Source of the DNA: an uncultured Flavihumibacter sp. | Lineage (GTDB): Bacteria; Bacteroidota; Bacteroidia; Chitinophagales; Chitinophagaceae | Assembly (NCBI GenBank): GCA_902168105.1 | Contig: CABHOY010000030.1 | Location: 1-64,000, forward strand | Length of the DNA stretch: 64,000 bases | Direction of reading: 5' to 3' | Shown here: positions 8,322 to 15,629 of the stretch, piece after piece | Position numbering within the stretch: position 1 is the first letter of the stretch | How the letters are laid out: the number at the start of each line of letters is the position of its first letter | Made by a program: the position numbers and the translations under genes | Notes under the pieces: model-generated | The model's input: the letters and a program-made list of their open reading frames with translations, nothing else | Databases searched by the model: none | Told to the model about the DNA's origin: nothing

Positions 8322-9449
8322 ATGAGATCATATCTAGTATTATCAGCCCTGTTCCTCTGTATGCAGGGCCGGGCGCAGGAAACGAAATCCCTGGAAGAGA
8401 TCAGGATCATCAGGAACAACCCCTCTACATCCGTAAAAGATCAGGCCAATACCGGTACCTGCTGGAGCTTTTCCACGACGTCAATGATCGAATCGGACTG
8501 TCTTCACAAGTCACAGGTATCGCTCGACCTCTCTGAAATGTTCACGGTACGCAATATATACATTGAAAAGGCGGAGAACTATATTCACCGGCAGGGATAT
8601 GCACGTTTTGATGAGGGTGGCCTGGGCCATGACGTGCTTCATGCTGTTGAAGCATATGGCATCGTGCCTGAGGACGCCTACAGTGGTCTTAAAGACGGTC
8701 ATATGTCGCACGATCATGGTGAATTGATACAGGACATGAAAAATTACCTCGACAGCATTCTGAGGCTTCCTAAACCTATTCCTGCGGATTGGAAGACAGG
8801 TCTCACTGCTATTCTGGATAAATACCTGGGAGCGCCGCCGTCTACCTTCAGTTATAATGGACATTCCTATACGCCAAAGACATTTGCCAAAGAGGTCGTA
8901 AAGTTCAATCCGGATGATTATGTCAGTCTTACTTCATTTACACACCATCCTTTCAACAGTTCTTTCGTGCTGGAAGTGCCGGATAACTTCTCCAACGGAG
9001 CTTACTATAATGTTTCCATCAACGATCTGATCACGATCGCTAAAAGTGCCGTTATGAAGGGCTATACTGTACTGTGGGATACCGATGTCAGTAACAGGGG
9101 CTGGATGGTCGGCAAAGGATATGCGTTGCGCCCGGTAGTGGATTCCCAGACCCGTGGCAATATCATCAATCCGGACCTTGAAGAAAAGAGCTATTCACAG
9201 GAGGAGCGTCAGCAATTATTTGAAGGGCTGGTTACCCAGGACGATCATCTGATGCATATTACAGGCATTGGAAAGACGGCCAAAGGCAAGGAGTTCTTTA
9301 TCGTTAAAAATTCTTACGGCAGTAAGTCCGGACCATTTGACGGATTTGTGAAAGTATCTCTCCCTTACTTTGCTATCAACACCATTACGATCATTGTGCC
9401 GAAGTCGGCTCTGGAGATCGTAAAACGGCAGCAGGTGGCATTGAAGTGA
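8322..9449 (+). CDS. C1 family cysteine peptidase (bleomycin hydrolase/aminopeptidase C-like), exported
   Basis: A 375-residue papain-type peptidase. The start is taken as the ATG at 8322, which gives a signal peptide (MRSYLVLSALFLCMQGRAQ); an in-frame GTG at 8304 would add six residues in front of it. The catalytic cysteine is Cys47 in VKDQANTGTCWSFS. The histidine is in HLMHITGIGKT and the asparagine in FIVKNSYGS, the order of the C1B branch (bleomycin hydrolase, PepC). Those relatives are cytoplasmic aminopeptidases, while this one carries an export signal, as is common in Bacteroidota. It is a single gene, closed by a long hairpin. Confidence 0.9.
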   Translation: MRSYLVLSALFLCMQGRAQETKSLEEIRIIRNNPSTSVKDQANTGTCWSFSTTSMIESDCLHKSQVSLDLSEMFTVRNIYIEKAENYIHRQGYARFDEGGLGHDVLHAVEAYGIVPEDAYSGLKDGHMSHDHGELIQDMKNYLDSILRLPKPIPADWKTGLTAILDKYLGAPPSTFSYNGHSYTPKTFAKEVVKFNPDDYVSLTSFTHHPFNSSFVLEVPDNFSNGAYYNVSINDLITIAKSAVMKGYTVLWDTDVSNRGWMVGKGYALRPVVDSQTRGNIINPDLEEKSYSQEERQQLFEGLVTQDDHLMHITGIGKTAKGKEFFIVKNSYGSKSGPFDGFVKVSLPYFAINTITIIVPKSALEIVKRQQVALK

Positions 9450-9452
9450 TAT

Positions 9453-9530
9453 CCTCAAATAAATTACCATACAAAAGGGCAGCCTTGTGAACCCACAGGA
9501 CTGCCCTTTTGTATGGTAATTTGTTTGAGG
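9453..9530. terminator. Very long 30-bp stem hairpin between convergent genes
   Basis: The arms 9453-9482 and 9501-9530 pair over 30 bases with one G-T mismatch; the core reads CATACAAAAGGGCAG and CTGCCCTTTTGTATG. The 18-base loop can form its own TGTG/CACA stem. It begins three bases after the peptidase stop. It can work as a terminator from either side, but it is much longer than needed and could be a small palindromic element. Confidence 0.7.
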
Positions 9531-9767
9531 GAAAAGCTGTTGATATTTGCCGGTACCTCCAGACACCGGCTGATACAACAAATATTTGCAAATGCAAACC
9601 AATAAAAACATTGCTGCCTGTAATGCTATAAACGTCTGAAAACATCAACTGATCAGAAGTTATCAAAAGCTATAGAACAACAGCTACAAATAATAATTCT
9701 TCTAAGTTATATAGAGTCGATAAGGTACGTAGTTGAAACACAATTCAACGCACTGCGTCAAGACATA
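9531..9767. other. Non-coding stretch before the 50-bp repeats
   Basis: No open frame with coding character. The last part (about 9742-9767, with CAACGCACTGCGTCAAGAC) is a degraded partial copy of the 50-bp repeat that follows. Otherwise I see nothing. Confidence 0.5.
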
Positions 9768-9962
9768 TGGTAATACTGTAAAGGGTAACAACATCACTTA
9801 GTACAATATGTCAAACCTGGTAATACTGTAAAGGGTAACAAAATCACTTAGTGCACTACGTCAAATCTGGCAATACCGCCAGGGGCAACAAAATCATTTA
9901 ACGCACTACGTCAAACCTGGTAATACCACAAAGAGCAACAAATCACCGCACTACGTCAAACA
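9768..9962. repeat. Tandem 50-bp repeat running into the acylphosphatase gene end
   Basis: Units begin with TGGTAATAC or TGGCAATAC at 9768, 9818, 9868 and 9918, exactly 50 bp apart. Each carries a GGGTAACA- or GAGCAACA-like middle and a GCACTACGTCAAA-like end. The last unit is about 5 bases shorter, and its end lies inside the acylphosphatase gene, where it encodes the C-terminal FDVVR and the stop (read on the minus strand). The array therefore seems to have grown out of the 3' end of that gene. Confidence 0.9.
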
Positions 9963-10218
9963 CTTCATAATGCTGCATGGGGGCGACAGTGATAATCAGT
10001 TCAGTTACTTTAGCAAAAGGTGGTCCCTGACGGCACCAGGCAATAAATGCCTCCATCCTACTCTCCTCGCCTTCTGCAGTGATCAGCACATTACCATCGG
10101 GTAAATTCTTTACTTCTCCTGTAATGCCAAGATCATCTGCTGTATGTTTCGCACTGGCTCTGAAATACACGCCCTGGACTCTTCCTTTTACCAGGATCTG
10201 CTTATGTATCTTTTCCAT
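9943..10218 (-). CDS. acyP: Acylphosphatase
   Basis: A 91-residue acylphosphatase, the normal length. It hydrolyses carboxyl-phosphate bonds in small acyl phosphates. The active site is visible: KGRVQGVYFR with Arg20 binding the phosphate, and GEVKNLPDGNV with Asn38 holding the water. The C-terminus YEVFDVVR lies in the last unit of a 50-bp tandem repeat that continues beyond the stop. The gene stands alone between repeat-rich gaps, with its own promoter and a possible operator upstream. Confidence 0.95.
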   Translation of the reverse strand: MEKIHKQILVKGRVQGVYFRASAKHTADDLGITGEVKNLPDGNVLITAEGEESRMEAFIAWCRQGPPFAKVTELIITVAPMQHYEVFDVVR

Positions 10219-10238
10219 ATAACGCGGTGATGATAGAT

Positions 10239-10264
10239 GAGTAATTGTATTACTCCCAAATCTA
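10239..10264 (-). promoter_or_regulatory. acyP promoter -7 box with adjacent dyad
   Basis: On the minus strand TAGATTTG (plus 10257-10264) matches TANNTTTG; the -33 position is only TTTTT. Directly downstream is the perfect dyad GAGTAAT-TGT-ATTACTC (10239-10255), which would cover the transcription start and so could be an operator. Confidence 0.55.
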
Positions 10265-10914
10265 CAAACAGCCGTGTAAAAGGAAAAATAAATCTCAATA
10301 GGAATAGGTTAACAAACAGGGATAAAAGCCAATAAGAAAAGGACTTTCAATATTTCGATATATGATTTATATATAAGGTAAACAGTGTTATAGAGGCCAG
10401 ATGATTGTCACATTACACGATACCAATGTGGATTAACGATGTCATCCAGGTATATTACCTCACTACACAATGCCATATGGCCAAAACAATGTTATACGAA
10501 TTACACGATTGTCGACCTGTACGATGTACACATACTACACAATTGCCGACCTTTGCCAGGCACACATACTACACGATGGCCATACCACACAATTGCTATA
10601 CCTCACAATTGCTATACCTCACAATTGCCACATCACACAATTGCTATACACACGACCCATGCAGAATAAATCGATGTTAAACGGACTACACGATTATCAC
10701 ATTATACAATGCATGTATGCAGCTACTGCCACGCTACACAATGCCATCCTGACTAAACAATGTTACAATGATCACATCATTGTCGAACTGTACGAGGTAC
10801 AGACTGCACAACTTCACACTACGCAATGGCATACAGACTATGTAATTACCATACAGCCTATGCAAATGTTAAGCAACACTATGCAATGTTTATATCTATG
10901 AAATGGGATACAGC
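10265..10914. other. 650-bp gene-free, repeat-rich region
   Basis: Three overlapping open frames here encode only low-complexity His/Thr/Cys/Asn-rich strings made by the DNA repeats, so none is annotated. Variants of a CTACACAATGCCAT-like word recur in both flanks of a clean 16-bp array, for example near 10464, 10535, 10569, 10735, 10818 and 10879. The region looks like an expanded and decayed short tandem repeat. No tRNA or other RNA gene was recognised. Confidence 0.6.
10588..10651. repeat. 16-bp tandem repeat, four units
   Basis: CACAATTGCTATACCT at 10588 and 10604 is identical. CACAATTGCCACAT.. at 10620 and CACAATTGCTATACAC at 10636 are variants. The spacing is exactly 16 bp each time. 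Degraded copies extend on both sides from about 10400 to 10900. Confidence 0.9.
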
Positions 10915-11523
10915 TTATGCTGCGTAGTTAAACAGTGTAGCATCCTGTTGAACAGCTTCATCTCCGAACACAAACTCCTTCACTGGCTCGTAATTACCGC
11001 CACTGGCCGGTTTACGTAACAAGGTAAAGCTCTTGCATTGGAAACTACGTACAAAGACCTGGTTGTAAAAGTGATCGTATACTTTAGCAAATTCAGGTGT
11101 ACTGATAGCTCTTGCAATGGTGATATGCGGCTTGAATGATCCTGGCTTTATATCAAATTCCTGGAGTATCTTTTTATGCAGCTCTACCATGGGTTTAGGG
11201 TTCGCTACATTGATATAAATGGTACGTTTATCAGGACCGTGTTCAAAATGGTCGAACTTTGAGGTATATAAAGTAAAGCCTGACTGTTTTCTGGCTATAT
11301 CGTCCAGCAACTGTACGAAGTCTTCCTGGAACCTCTCAGGAAATTCAGATCTGAAAAGGCTGATGTGCGCTTTGGAAAAGCGGCTGCCATACATTCCCAA
11401 TTCCTGGGCTACTAATTTCTTCAATGCTGTTACGTCATTGGTAATGCTAGTACCGGGACTTACTACCAACAAGTAATCATACAATGTTTCCTGTTCAAAT
11501 GCAATGTTGTTATTTGTATGCAT
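10915..11523 (-). CDS. 2'-5' RNA ligase/cyclic phosphodiesterase superfamily protein
   Basis: A 202-residue 2H phosphoesterase superfamily protein. The two signature motifs are HIS at 53-55 (KAHISLFRSE) and HIT at 133-135 (FKPHITIARA), 80 residues apart as in the family. Members open 2',3'-cyclic phosphates or join RNA ends through 2'-5' bonds; the true substrate here is unknown. The start is the ATG at 11523; a TTG six bases upstream is in frame but less likely. It is a single gene, with a -7 box and direct repeats upstream. Confidence 0.8.
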   Translation of the reverse strand: MHTNNNIAFEQETLYDYLLVVSPGTSITNDVTALKKLVAQELGMYGSRFSKAHISLFRSEFPERFQEDFVQLLDDIARKQSGFTLYTSKFDHFEHGPDKRTIYINVANPKPMVELHKKILQEFDIKPGSFKPHITIARAISTPEFAKVYDHFYNQVFVRSFQCKSFTLLRKPASGGNYEPVKEFVFGDEAVQQDATLFNYAA

Positions 11524-11576
11524 AACCAAGTAAGTTTTTAGCTTAAGATGTACTGGTTATTTGAATATTGACAATA

Positions 11577-11637
11577 CAAATATAGAGAAGATTTTCAGAA
11601 ATACTAACTTTTTTAGCATAAAATACTAACTTTTTTT
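11577..11637 (-). promoter_or_regulatory. Promoter region with 22-bp-spaced direct repeats
   Basis: On the minus strand TATATTTG (plus 11577-11584) is a consensus -7 box for the RNA ligase-like gene. Over and upstream of the -33 area, AAATACTAACTTTTTT occurs at 11599-11614 and again at 11621-11636. The repeat distance of 22 bp is two helical turns, which suits a cooperative protein binding site. Confidence 0.5.
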
Positions 11638-11692
11638 GCTCTTCAGGCTATCTCATTGAAACTAAAACTTTTATAACAGCTAGTTATTTTAG

Positions 11693-11727
11693 TAAATAAA
11701 AAAAGCAGCCCGCCGGGGCGGACTGCT
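11693..11727 (-). terminator. Terminator of tpiA
   Basis: Read on the minus strand, AGCAGTCCGCC pairs with GGCGGGCTGCT (plus 11704-11727, one bulge), followed by a run of T. Confidence 0.88.
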
Positions 11728-11752
11728 CTATATAATTTAAGTTACGCCGTAA

Positions 11753-12514
11753 TTATCCGAGCTTCTGAATAATAGCAACGAAATCAGCAGCAACCAGAGA
11801 TGCACCGCCGATCAGTCCACCATCTACATCAGGGCATGCGAACAGTTCTTCCGCGTTGGAAGGTTTCGCGCTACCGCCATACTGGATGGTCATGCGTAAT
11901 GCAGCTTCTCTTCCGAATTTACCAGCGATCTGCGCTCTGATGAATGCGTGCATGTCCTGTGCCTGGGCAGCACTGGCTGTCAGGCCGGTACCGATAGCCC
12001 AGATCGGCTCATAAGCGATCACGACATTCTTTAATTGTTCTTCAGTTAAATGGTAAAGGCTTTCTTCCAGTTGTTTCGCCACATATTCGTTCTGTGTTTC
12101 AGCCTTTCTTACTTCCAGCGGCTCACCGCAGCAGAAGATCGGTTTCAGGCCATTAGCCAGTACCAGGTCTATCTTCTTAGCCAGGGTAGCGTTACTTTCC
12201 TGGAAATACTCCCTTCTTTCAGAGTGTCCCAGTATCACATAATCAACACCTACAGACTGTAACATTTCGGCGGATACTTCGCCTGTATAGGCGCCTGATT
12301 TTTCAGATGCACAGTTCTGGGCTGCCAGGTAAAAACCAGGCGTATTTTTCAATAATGACTTTGCTTTCAACAGATATGGAAAAGGCGTGGCCAATACCAC
12401 TTCCTGTCCTTCTTTCAATCGCAGGCCAGCCTGCAAAATGTCATTGATCAGCTGTTCTGCCTGACTGAGGGTCAGGTTCATTTTCCAGTTTCCAGCAACG
12501 ATTTTTTTTCTCAT
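11753..12514 (-). CDS. tpiA: Triosephosphate isomerase
   Basis: A 253-residue glycolytic enzyme that interconverts dihydroxyacetone phosphate and glyceraldehyde 3-phosphate. The catalytic residues are visible: Lys11 in GNWKMN, His near 98 in LGHSERR, Glu near 168 in VIAYEPIWAIGTG. The phosphate-binding loop GGSAKPSN and the final GGLIGGASL are intact. It starts 8 bases after the GlmU-like gene, so the two share a transcript. Confidence 0.98.
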   Translation of the reverse strand: MRKKIVAGNWKMNLTLSQAEQLINDILQAGLRLKEGQEVVLATPFPYLLKAKSLLKNTPGFYLAAQNCASEKSGAYTGEVSAEMLQSVGVDYVILGHSERREYFQESNATLAKKIDLVLANGLKPIFCCGEPLEVRKAETQNEYVAKQLEESLYHLTEEQLKNVVIAYEPIWAIGTGLTASAAQAQDMHAFIRAQIAGKFGREAALRMTIQYGGSAKPSNAEELFACPDVDGGLIGGASLVAADFVAIIQKLG

Positions 12515-12522
12515 GTCTATCG

Positions 12523-13713
12523 CTATATTGATTTTAAAAAGTTTTCTTCTTTATAAAACTGTGTGAAAAGGGCTTCCAGTATTTGTCTGTCCGCCTCTTC
12601 CATTTGCCTTCCTTTGAACTGCATCCATGTACCGGCGTCCCTCAATGCAGGTCCGAGCCTGTAAGGTTCCAGTCCGGCTGCGCCTCCCCAGGAAAAAGAA
12701 GGAATGAACTTGGGTGGCAGCTCTCCGCCGAAAACATTGCAGGATACTCCTATTACTGTGCCGGTATTGAGCATTGAGCCGATACCACAGCGGCTGTAAT
12801 CGCCCATTAGCAACCCGCATTTCAAACCAGCCGGTTCAGTCCTGTTATAGGCCTCTATCCAGACTTTTACGGTACTGGCGTTGTTCTTCAGATTGGAACA
12901 GGTGGCATTGGCCCCGAGGTTACACCACTCCCCGATCACCGCATCTCCCAGATAACCGTCGTGCCCCTTATTGGAATGGCCGAACATCACCACATTCTTG
13001 ATCTCTCCTCCTCCTACACTTCCTGGTCCCAGCGTTGTAGCCCCATATACTTTGCTTCCCATCTTCAGTACCGCCTTTTCTCCCAGTGCCAGCGCACCTC
13101 TGATCAGACAGCCTTCCATTACTTCAGCGTTCTTTCCTATGTATATAGGTCCGGTACTGGCATTGAGGATGCTGTGCTCTACGACAGCACCATCTTCCAG
13201 AAAAATGCGCTCCGGGGCGATCACCTTGTTGGTATCACTGACAGGTGCAGAAGTACGGCCCTTTGTCAGCAGTTCAAAGTCGCTCCGGATAGCCTGATCG
13301 TTCAGTAAAAAGAAGTCCCAGGGCATCCTTATCCGCGAAACCGCACCAAGATACTCTTTTCGTTCTAGAGGTTCTGCATCCGGATTATTTCCGGGAGCGA
13401 CTTTTGCGATCAGTTCGTTCTCTTTATACAGTCCCTGGCCGGGCTGGAGTACGCGAATAGCGTGTACCAGGGCCTCATCGGGCAATATATTGCCATGGAT
13501 CAGGACGGCGGGAACAGTAGCGTCTTTTTTAAAGGGATATTTTTTCTGTAGATGGGGAACTGTGAGATGGCTGATACCGGCATTCAGCCAGTATTCCCAT
13601 TTTTCCCCGATGGTGAGTATACCTATACGGCATGCTGCGACAGGTCTTGTATGAGTGAAGGGGTATAACAACTCTCTCGCGGGTATGTCAAAAAGAATGT
13701 AATTCCGCTCCAT
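12523..13713 (-). CDS. GlmU family sugar nucleotidyltransferase/acetyltransferase
   Basis: A 396-residue protein of the alternative GlmU family found in Bacteroidota. The N-terminal part (YILFDIPARELLYPFTHTRPVAACRIGIL) is the divergent nucleotidyltransferase. The C-terminal part is a left-handed beta helix with hexapeptide turns (IYIGKNAEVMEGCLIRGAL, LGEKAVLKMGSKVYGATT, IGEWCNLGANATCSNL). By family it should help make UDP-N-acetylglucosamine for the wall and envelope, but this branch is less studied than classical GlmU. It is co-transcribed with tpiA. Confidence 0.85.
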   Translation of the reverse strand: MERNYILFDIPARELLYPFTHTRPVAACRIGILTIGEKWEYWLNAGISHLTVPHLQKKYPFKKDATVPAVLIHGNILPDEALVHAIRVLQPGQGLYKENELIAKVAPGNNPDAEPLERKEYLGAVSRIRMPWDFFLLNDQAIRSDFELLTKGRTSAPVSDTNKVIAPERIFLEDGAVVEHSILNASTGPIYIGKNAEVMEGCLIRGALALGEKAVLKMGSKVYGATTLGPGSVGGGEIKNVVMFGHSNKGHDGYLGDAVIGEWCNLGANATCSNLKNNASTVKVWIEAYNRTEPAGLKCGLLMGDYSRCGIGSMLNTGTVIGVSCNVFGGELPPKFIPSFSWGGAAGLEPYRLGPALRDAGTWMQFKGRQMEEADRQILEALFTQFYKEENFLKSI

Positions 13714-13720
13714 AGGGGAT

Positions 13721-13757
13721 AAAAATAAAAAATCCCATCGAAAATGCCGATGGGATT
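13721..13757 (-). terminator. Terminator of rpmE2
   Basis: AATCCCATCG (13731-13740) and CGATGGGATT (13748-13757) form a perfect 10-bp stem. On the minus strand it is followed by TTTTATTTTT. Confidence 0.9.
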
Positions 13758-13781
13758 CTTGAAATTATTTTAAAGGCCTTA

Positions 13782-14033
13782 TTAGGCTTTCTTAGCGTAA
13801 CGCTTGTTGAATTTGTCGATACGACCTGCTGTATCCACCAATACATTTTTCCCGGTATAGAAAGGGTGAGAAGTATTGGAAATTTCCAGCTTGATCAACG
13901 GATACTCATTACCATCTTCCCACTTCAGGGTTTCTTTGGAAGGAGCGGTAGAACGGCTTAAGAAAGTATGTCCGTTAGACATATCTTTGAATATTACAAA
14001 TCTGTAATTTTCTGGATGGATTCCCTGTTTCAT
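13782..14033 (-). CDS. rpmE2: Ribosomal protein L31, type B
   Basis: An 83-residue 50S ribosomal protein. [20 protein letters not shown] and [20 protein letters not shown] followed by FNKRY are diagnostic. It lacks the four cysteines of the zinc-binding form, so it is the zinc-free type B. In many bacteria type B is induced when zinc is short; here no zinc-bearing copy is seen in the window, so it may be the only L31. It is monocistronic, with its own promoter and terminator and a leader of about 100 bases. Confidence 0.97.
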   Translation of the reverse strand: MKQGIHPENYRFVIFKDMSNGHTFLSRSTAPSKETLKWEDGNEYPLIKLEISNTSHPFYTGKNVLVDTAGRIDKFNKRYAKKA

Positions 14034-14142
14034 CTGAATTTATATTTTCTTTTTGTTTACCAGATGCAACCCCGCATATTCATTCCTCTGATGCATGATG
14101 AATGCCATGCTTGGTTTCATACCAATATTATTAGACAGGGTG

Positions 14143-14171
14143 CAAAGGTAAAATATTTTTTTAAAAAACAA
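14143..14171 (-). promoter_or_regulatory. rpmE2 promoter
   Basis: On the minus strand TTG (plus 14169-14171), 18 bases, TACCTTTG (plus 14143-14150). The spacer is very A/T-rich. The mRNA leader would be about 100 bases. Confidence 0.68.
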
Positions 14172-14190
14172 CAATAGAAGACTAAATATT

Positions 14191-14682
14191 TTAGCTCTTC
14201 ATGTTGATATACTGTAAAGGAATGCCCAGGCTCGCTTCTTTTGTTTTCTGTATAACGTCCTGTAAATCATCGATTTTCTTGCCGGTCACCCTAACAATGT
14301 CATCCATGATGGCGGCCTGCACCTTAATGCCGGAATCCTTTATCAGCTTGACAATTTTCTTGGCGTCTTCCTGTTTGATGCCATTTCTGATCGGAATCTC
14401 TTTTTTCACCACTTTTCCGCTCTGATAAGGCTCCTTACTCAGATCGTAAATATTGGCATCCAGCCCCTGCCGCATGGTACGGCTTATCAGGACGTCGATC
14501 AGCTGGTCCAGCTTCATTTCGCTGTCCACTTCAACGTTCAGGGCCAGGTCTTTTTTGTTCAATTCCATGTTTACATGGGAATCTTTAAAGTCGAACCTGT
14601 TGGTAATCTCCTTTTTCACGGTATTTACCGCATTATCAAGTGTCTGAGTATCCACTTTGCTAACAATATCAAAGGATGGCAT
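14191..14682 (-). CDS. YajQ family nucleotide-binding protein
   Basis: A 163-residue YajQ protein: MPSFDIVSKVDTQTLDNAVN, KEITNRFDFKDS, KKIVKLIKDSGIKVQAAIMD, VRVTGKKIDDLQDVI. These are two ferredoxin-like folds that bind nucleotides or RNA. In some bacteria members bind cyclic di-GMP and alter transcription; that role is not shown for Bacteroidota. It is a single gene, with a -7 box upstream at 14721-14728. Confidence 0.95.
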   Translation of the reverse strand: MPSFDIVSKVDTQTLDNAVNTVKKEITNRFDFKDSHVNMELNKKDLALNVEVDSEMKLDQLIDVLISRTMRQGLDANIYDLSKEPYQSGKVVKKEIPIRNGIKQEDAKKIVKLIKDSGIKVQAAIMDDIVRVTGKKIDDLQDVIQKTKEASLGIPLQYINMKS

Positions 14683-14720
14683 GATAAAATAGTTTTATAT
14701 TGTTAATCGCTTAAGGGACA

Positions 14721-14728
14721 CAAATATA
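14721..14728 (-). promoter_or_regulatory. -7 box of the YajQ gene
   Basis: On the minus strand TATATTTG fits TANNTTTG. The -33 region, 19 bases further, reads only TTTTTA, so the match is partial. Confidence 0.5.
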
Positions 14729-14744
14729 AATCAATACTATCGAG

Positions 14745-14775
14745 ATATAAAAAACCCCGGGACAATACCCGGGGT
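14745..14775 (-). terminator. Terminator of the sigma/anti-sigma operon
   Basis: ACCCCGGG (14754-14761) and CCCGGGGT (14768-14775) form a perfect 8-bp GC-rich stem with a 6-base loop. On the minus strand it is followed by TTTTTTATATC. Confidence 0.9.
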
Positions 14776-14837
14776 GTGTTAACGGAATGCCTTCCGATAA
14801 CCGGCTGCGTTGTATTACAAGCAGCCAACAACTATTC

Positions 14838-15578
14838 TTAATCTATTTTAGAAATCTTTGCCATACCGGAAGAGGACTGATTGATCACGGGAGTGCCTTT
14901 ATAGCGGATCTTGCCCATTCCTGATACATTGAGGTCCAGCTTTTTCGCTACTGCTACGTCCAGTTTACCGGAACCGGAGATAGAGATCTGCGCATCGGAA
15001 GATTGCAGGTCCAGTGCTTCCACATCGGCAGAGCCGGAGATATCATACCTGGTTGCAGGAATACTTCCCTTCAGGTTCAGGTGGCTGGAGCCGGATACTT
15101 CTACTTTCAGGGCACTGGCGTCCAGGTCTACTTCTGTGTTAGTAGATCCGCTGAAGGAAAATTTCACGTTACCGCCTTTCAGTTTCCCCTTACTGTAAAA
15201 ACCACCGCTTCCACTGGAAGACAGGCTTTCCAGCTGATCCATCGTTACATAGATATTGATGGTTTTGCTTGGCTTGATATCATATCCTTTCTTTGAATAA
15301 ATTTCAAGATTATCGCCACTTACTTTCGTTATTATAAAAGGCAGCAGGTTATCGTCGGCTTCAATCCTGATATCATTTTTGCTACCTGGTGTGATGTATA
15401 CGTTGTATGAACCGGAAGTACTGATACTCTTGAAAGATCCTTCAGTGCGGGTTTCTTCTTTAATATTTCCGCTTCCTTTTACTTTCTCGTTATTACCGAT
15501 GATGGTAAATGCAGAGAACGTAAAGGCGAGAAGGAACAATGATACCGGTAGTAACCAGTTAAGACGTAACGTTTTCAT
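14838..15578 (-). CDS. Head GIN domain (DUF2807) exported protein
   Basis: A 246-residue protein with a signal segment (LLPVSLFLLAFTFSAFTII). The body is a regular beta-solenoid pattern with serine/glycine turns (SISTSGSYNVYITPG, LESLSSSGSGGFYSKGKL, SFSGSTNTEVDLDASALKVEVSG, ISGSGKLDVAVAKKLDLNVSG), typical of DUF2807, a putative auto-transporter adhesin family. It is the last gene of the operon beginning with the ECF sigma factor at 17813, 51 bases after the preceding gene, so it is likely controlled by that sigma factor. Confidence 0.85.
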   Translation of the reverse strand: MKTLRLNWLLPVSLFLLAFTFSAFTIIGNNEKVKGSGNIKEETRTEGSFKSISTSGSYNVYITPGSKNDIRIEADDNLLPFIITKVSGDNLEIYSKKGYDIKPSKTINIYVTMDQLESLSSSGSGGFYSKGKLKGGNVKFSFSGSTNTEVDLDASALKVEVSGSSHLNLKGSIPATRYDISGSADVEALDLQSSDAQISISGSGKLDVAVAKKLDLNVSGMGKIRYKGTPVINQSSSGMAKISKID

Positions 15579-15629
15579 AAATGAGATTTAGCGGTGATAG
15601 TTTAGTTTTTTACAAGAGGAGTTTGTTGA

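Noticed and set aside
9391..9666. Open frames on the minus strand across the 30-bp hairpin
   Set aside because: They overlap the end of the cysteine peptidase gene in antisense and run through a hairpin; no family resemblance.
9768..9962. CRISPR-like array of 50-bp repeats
   Set aside because: The units are end to end with no unique spacers, and no cas genes are present.
10588..10651. CRISPR-like array of 16-bp repeats
   Set aside because: Pure tandem repeats without spacers, and too short for CRISPR repeats.
10405..10901. Three overlapping open frames rich in His, Thr, Cys and Asn
   Set aside because: They read through short tandem DNA repeats in all three frames, have no codon character of neighbouring genes, and no start signal.
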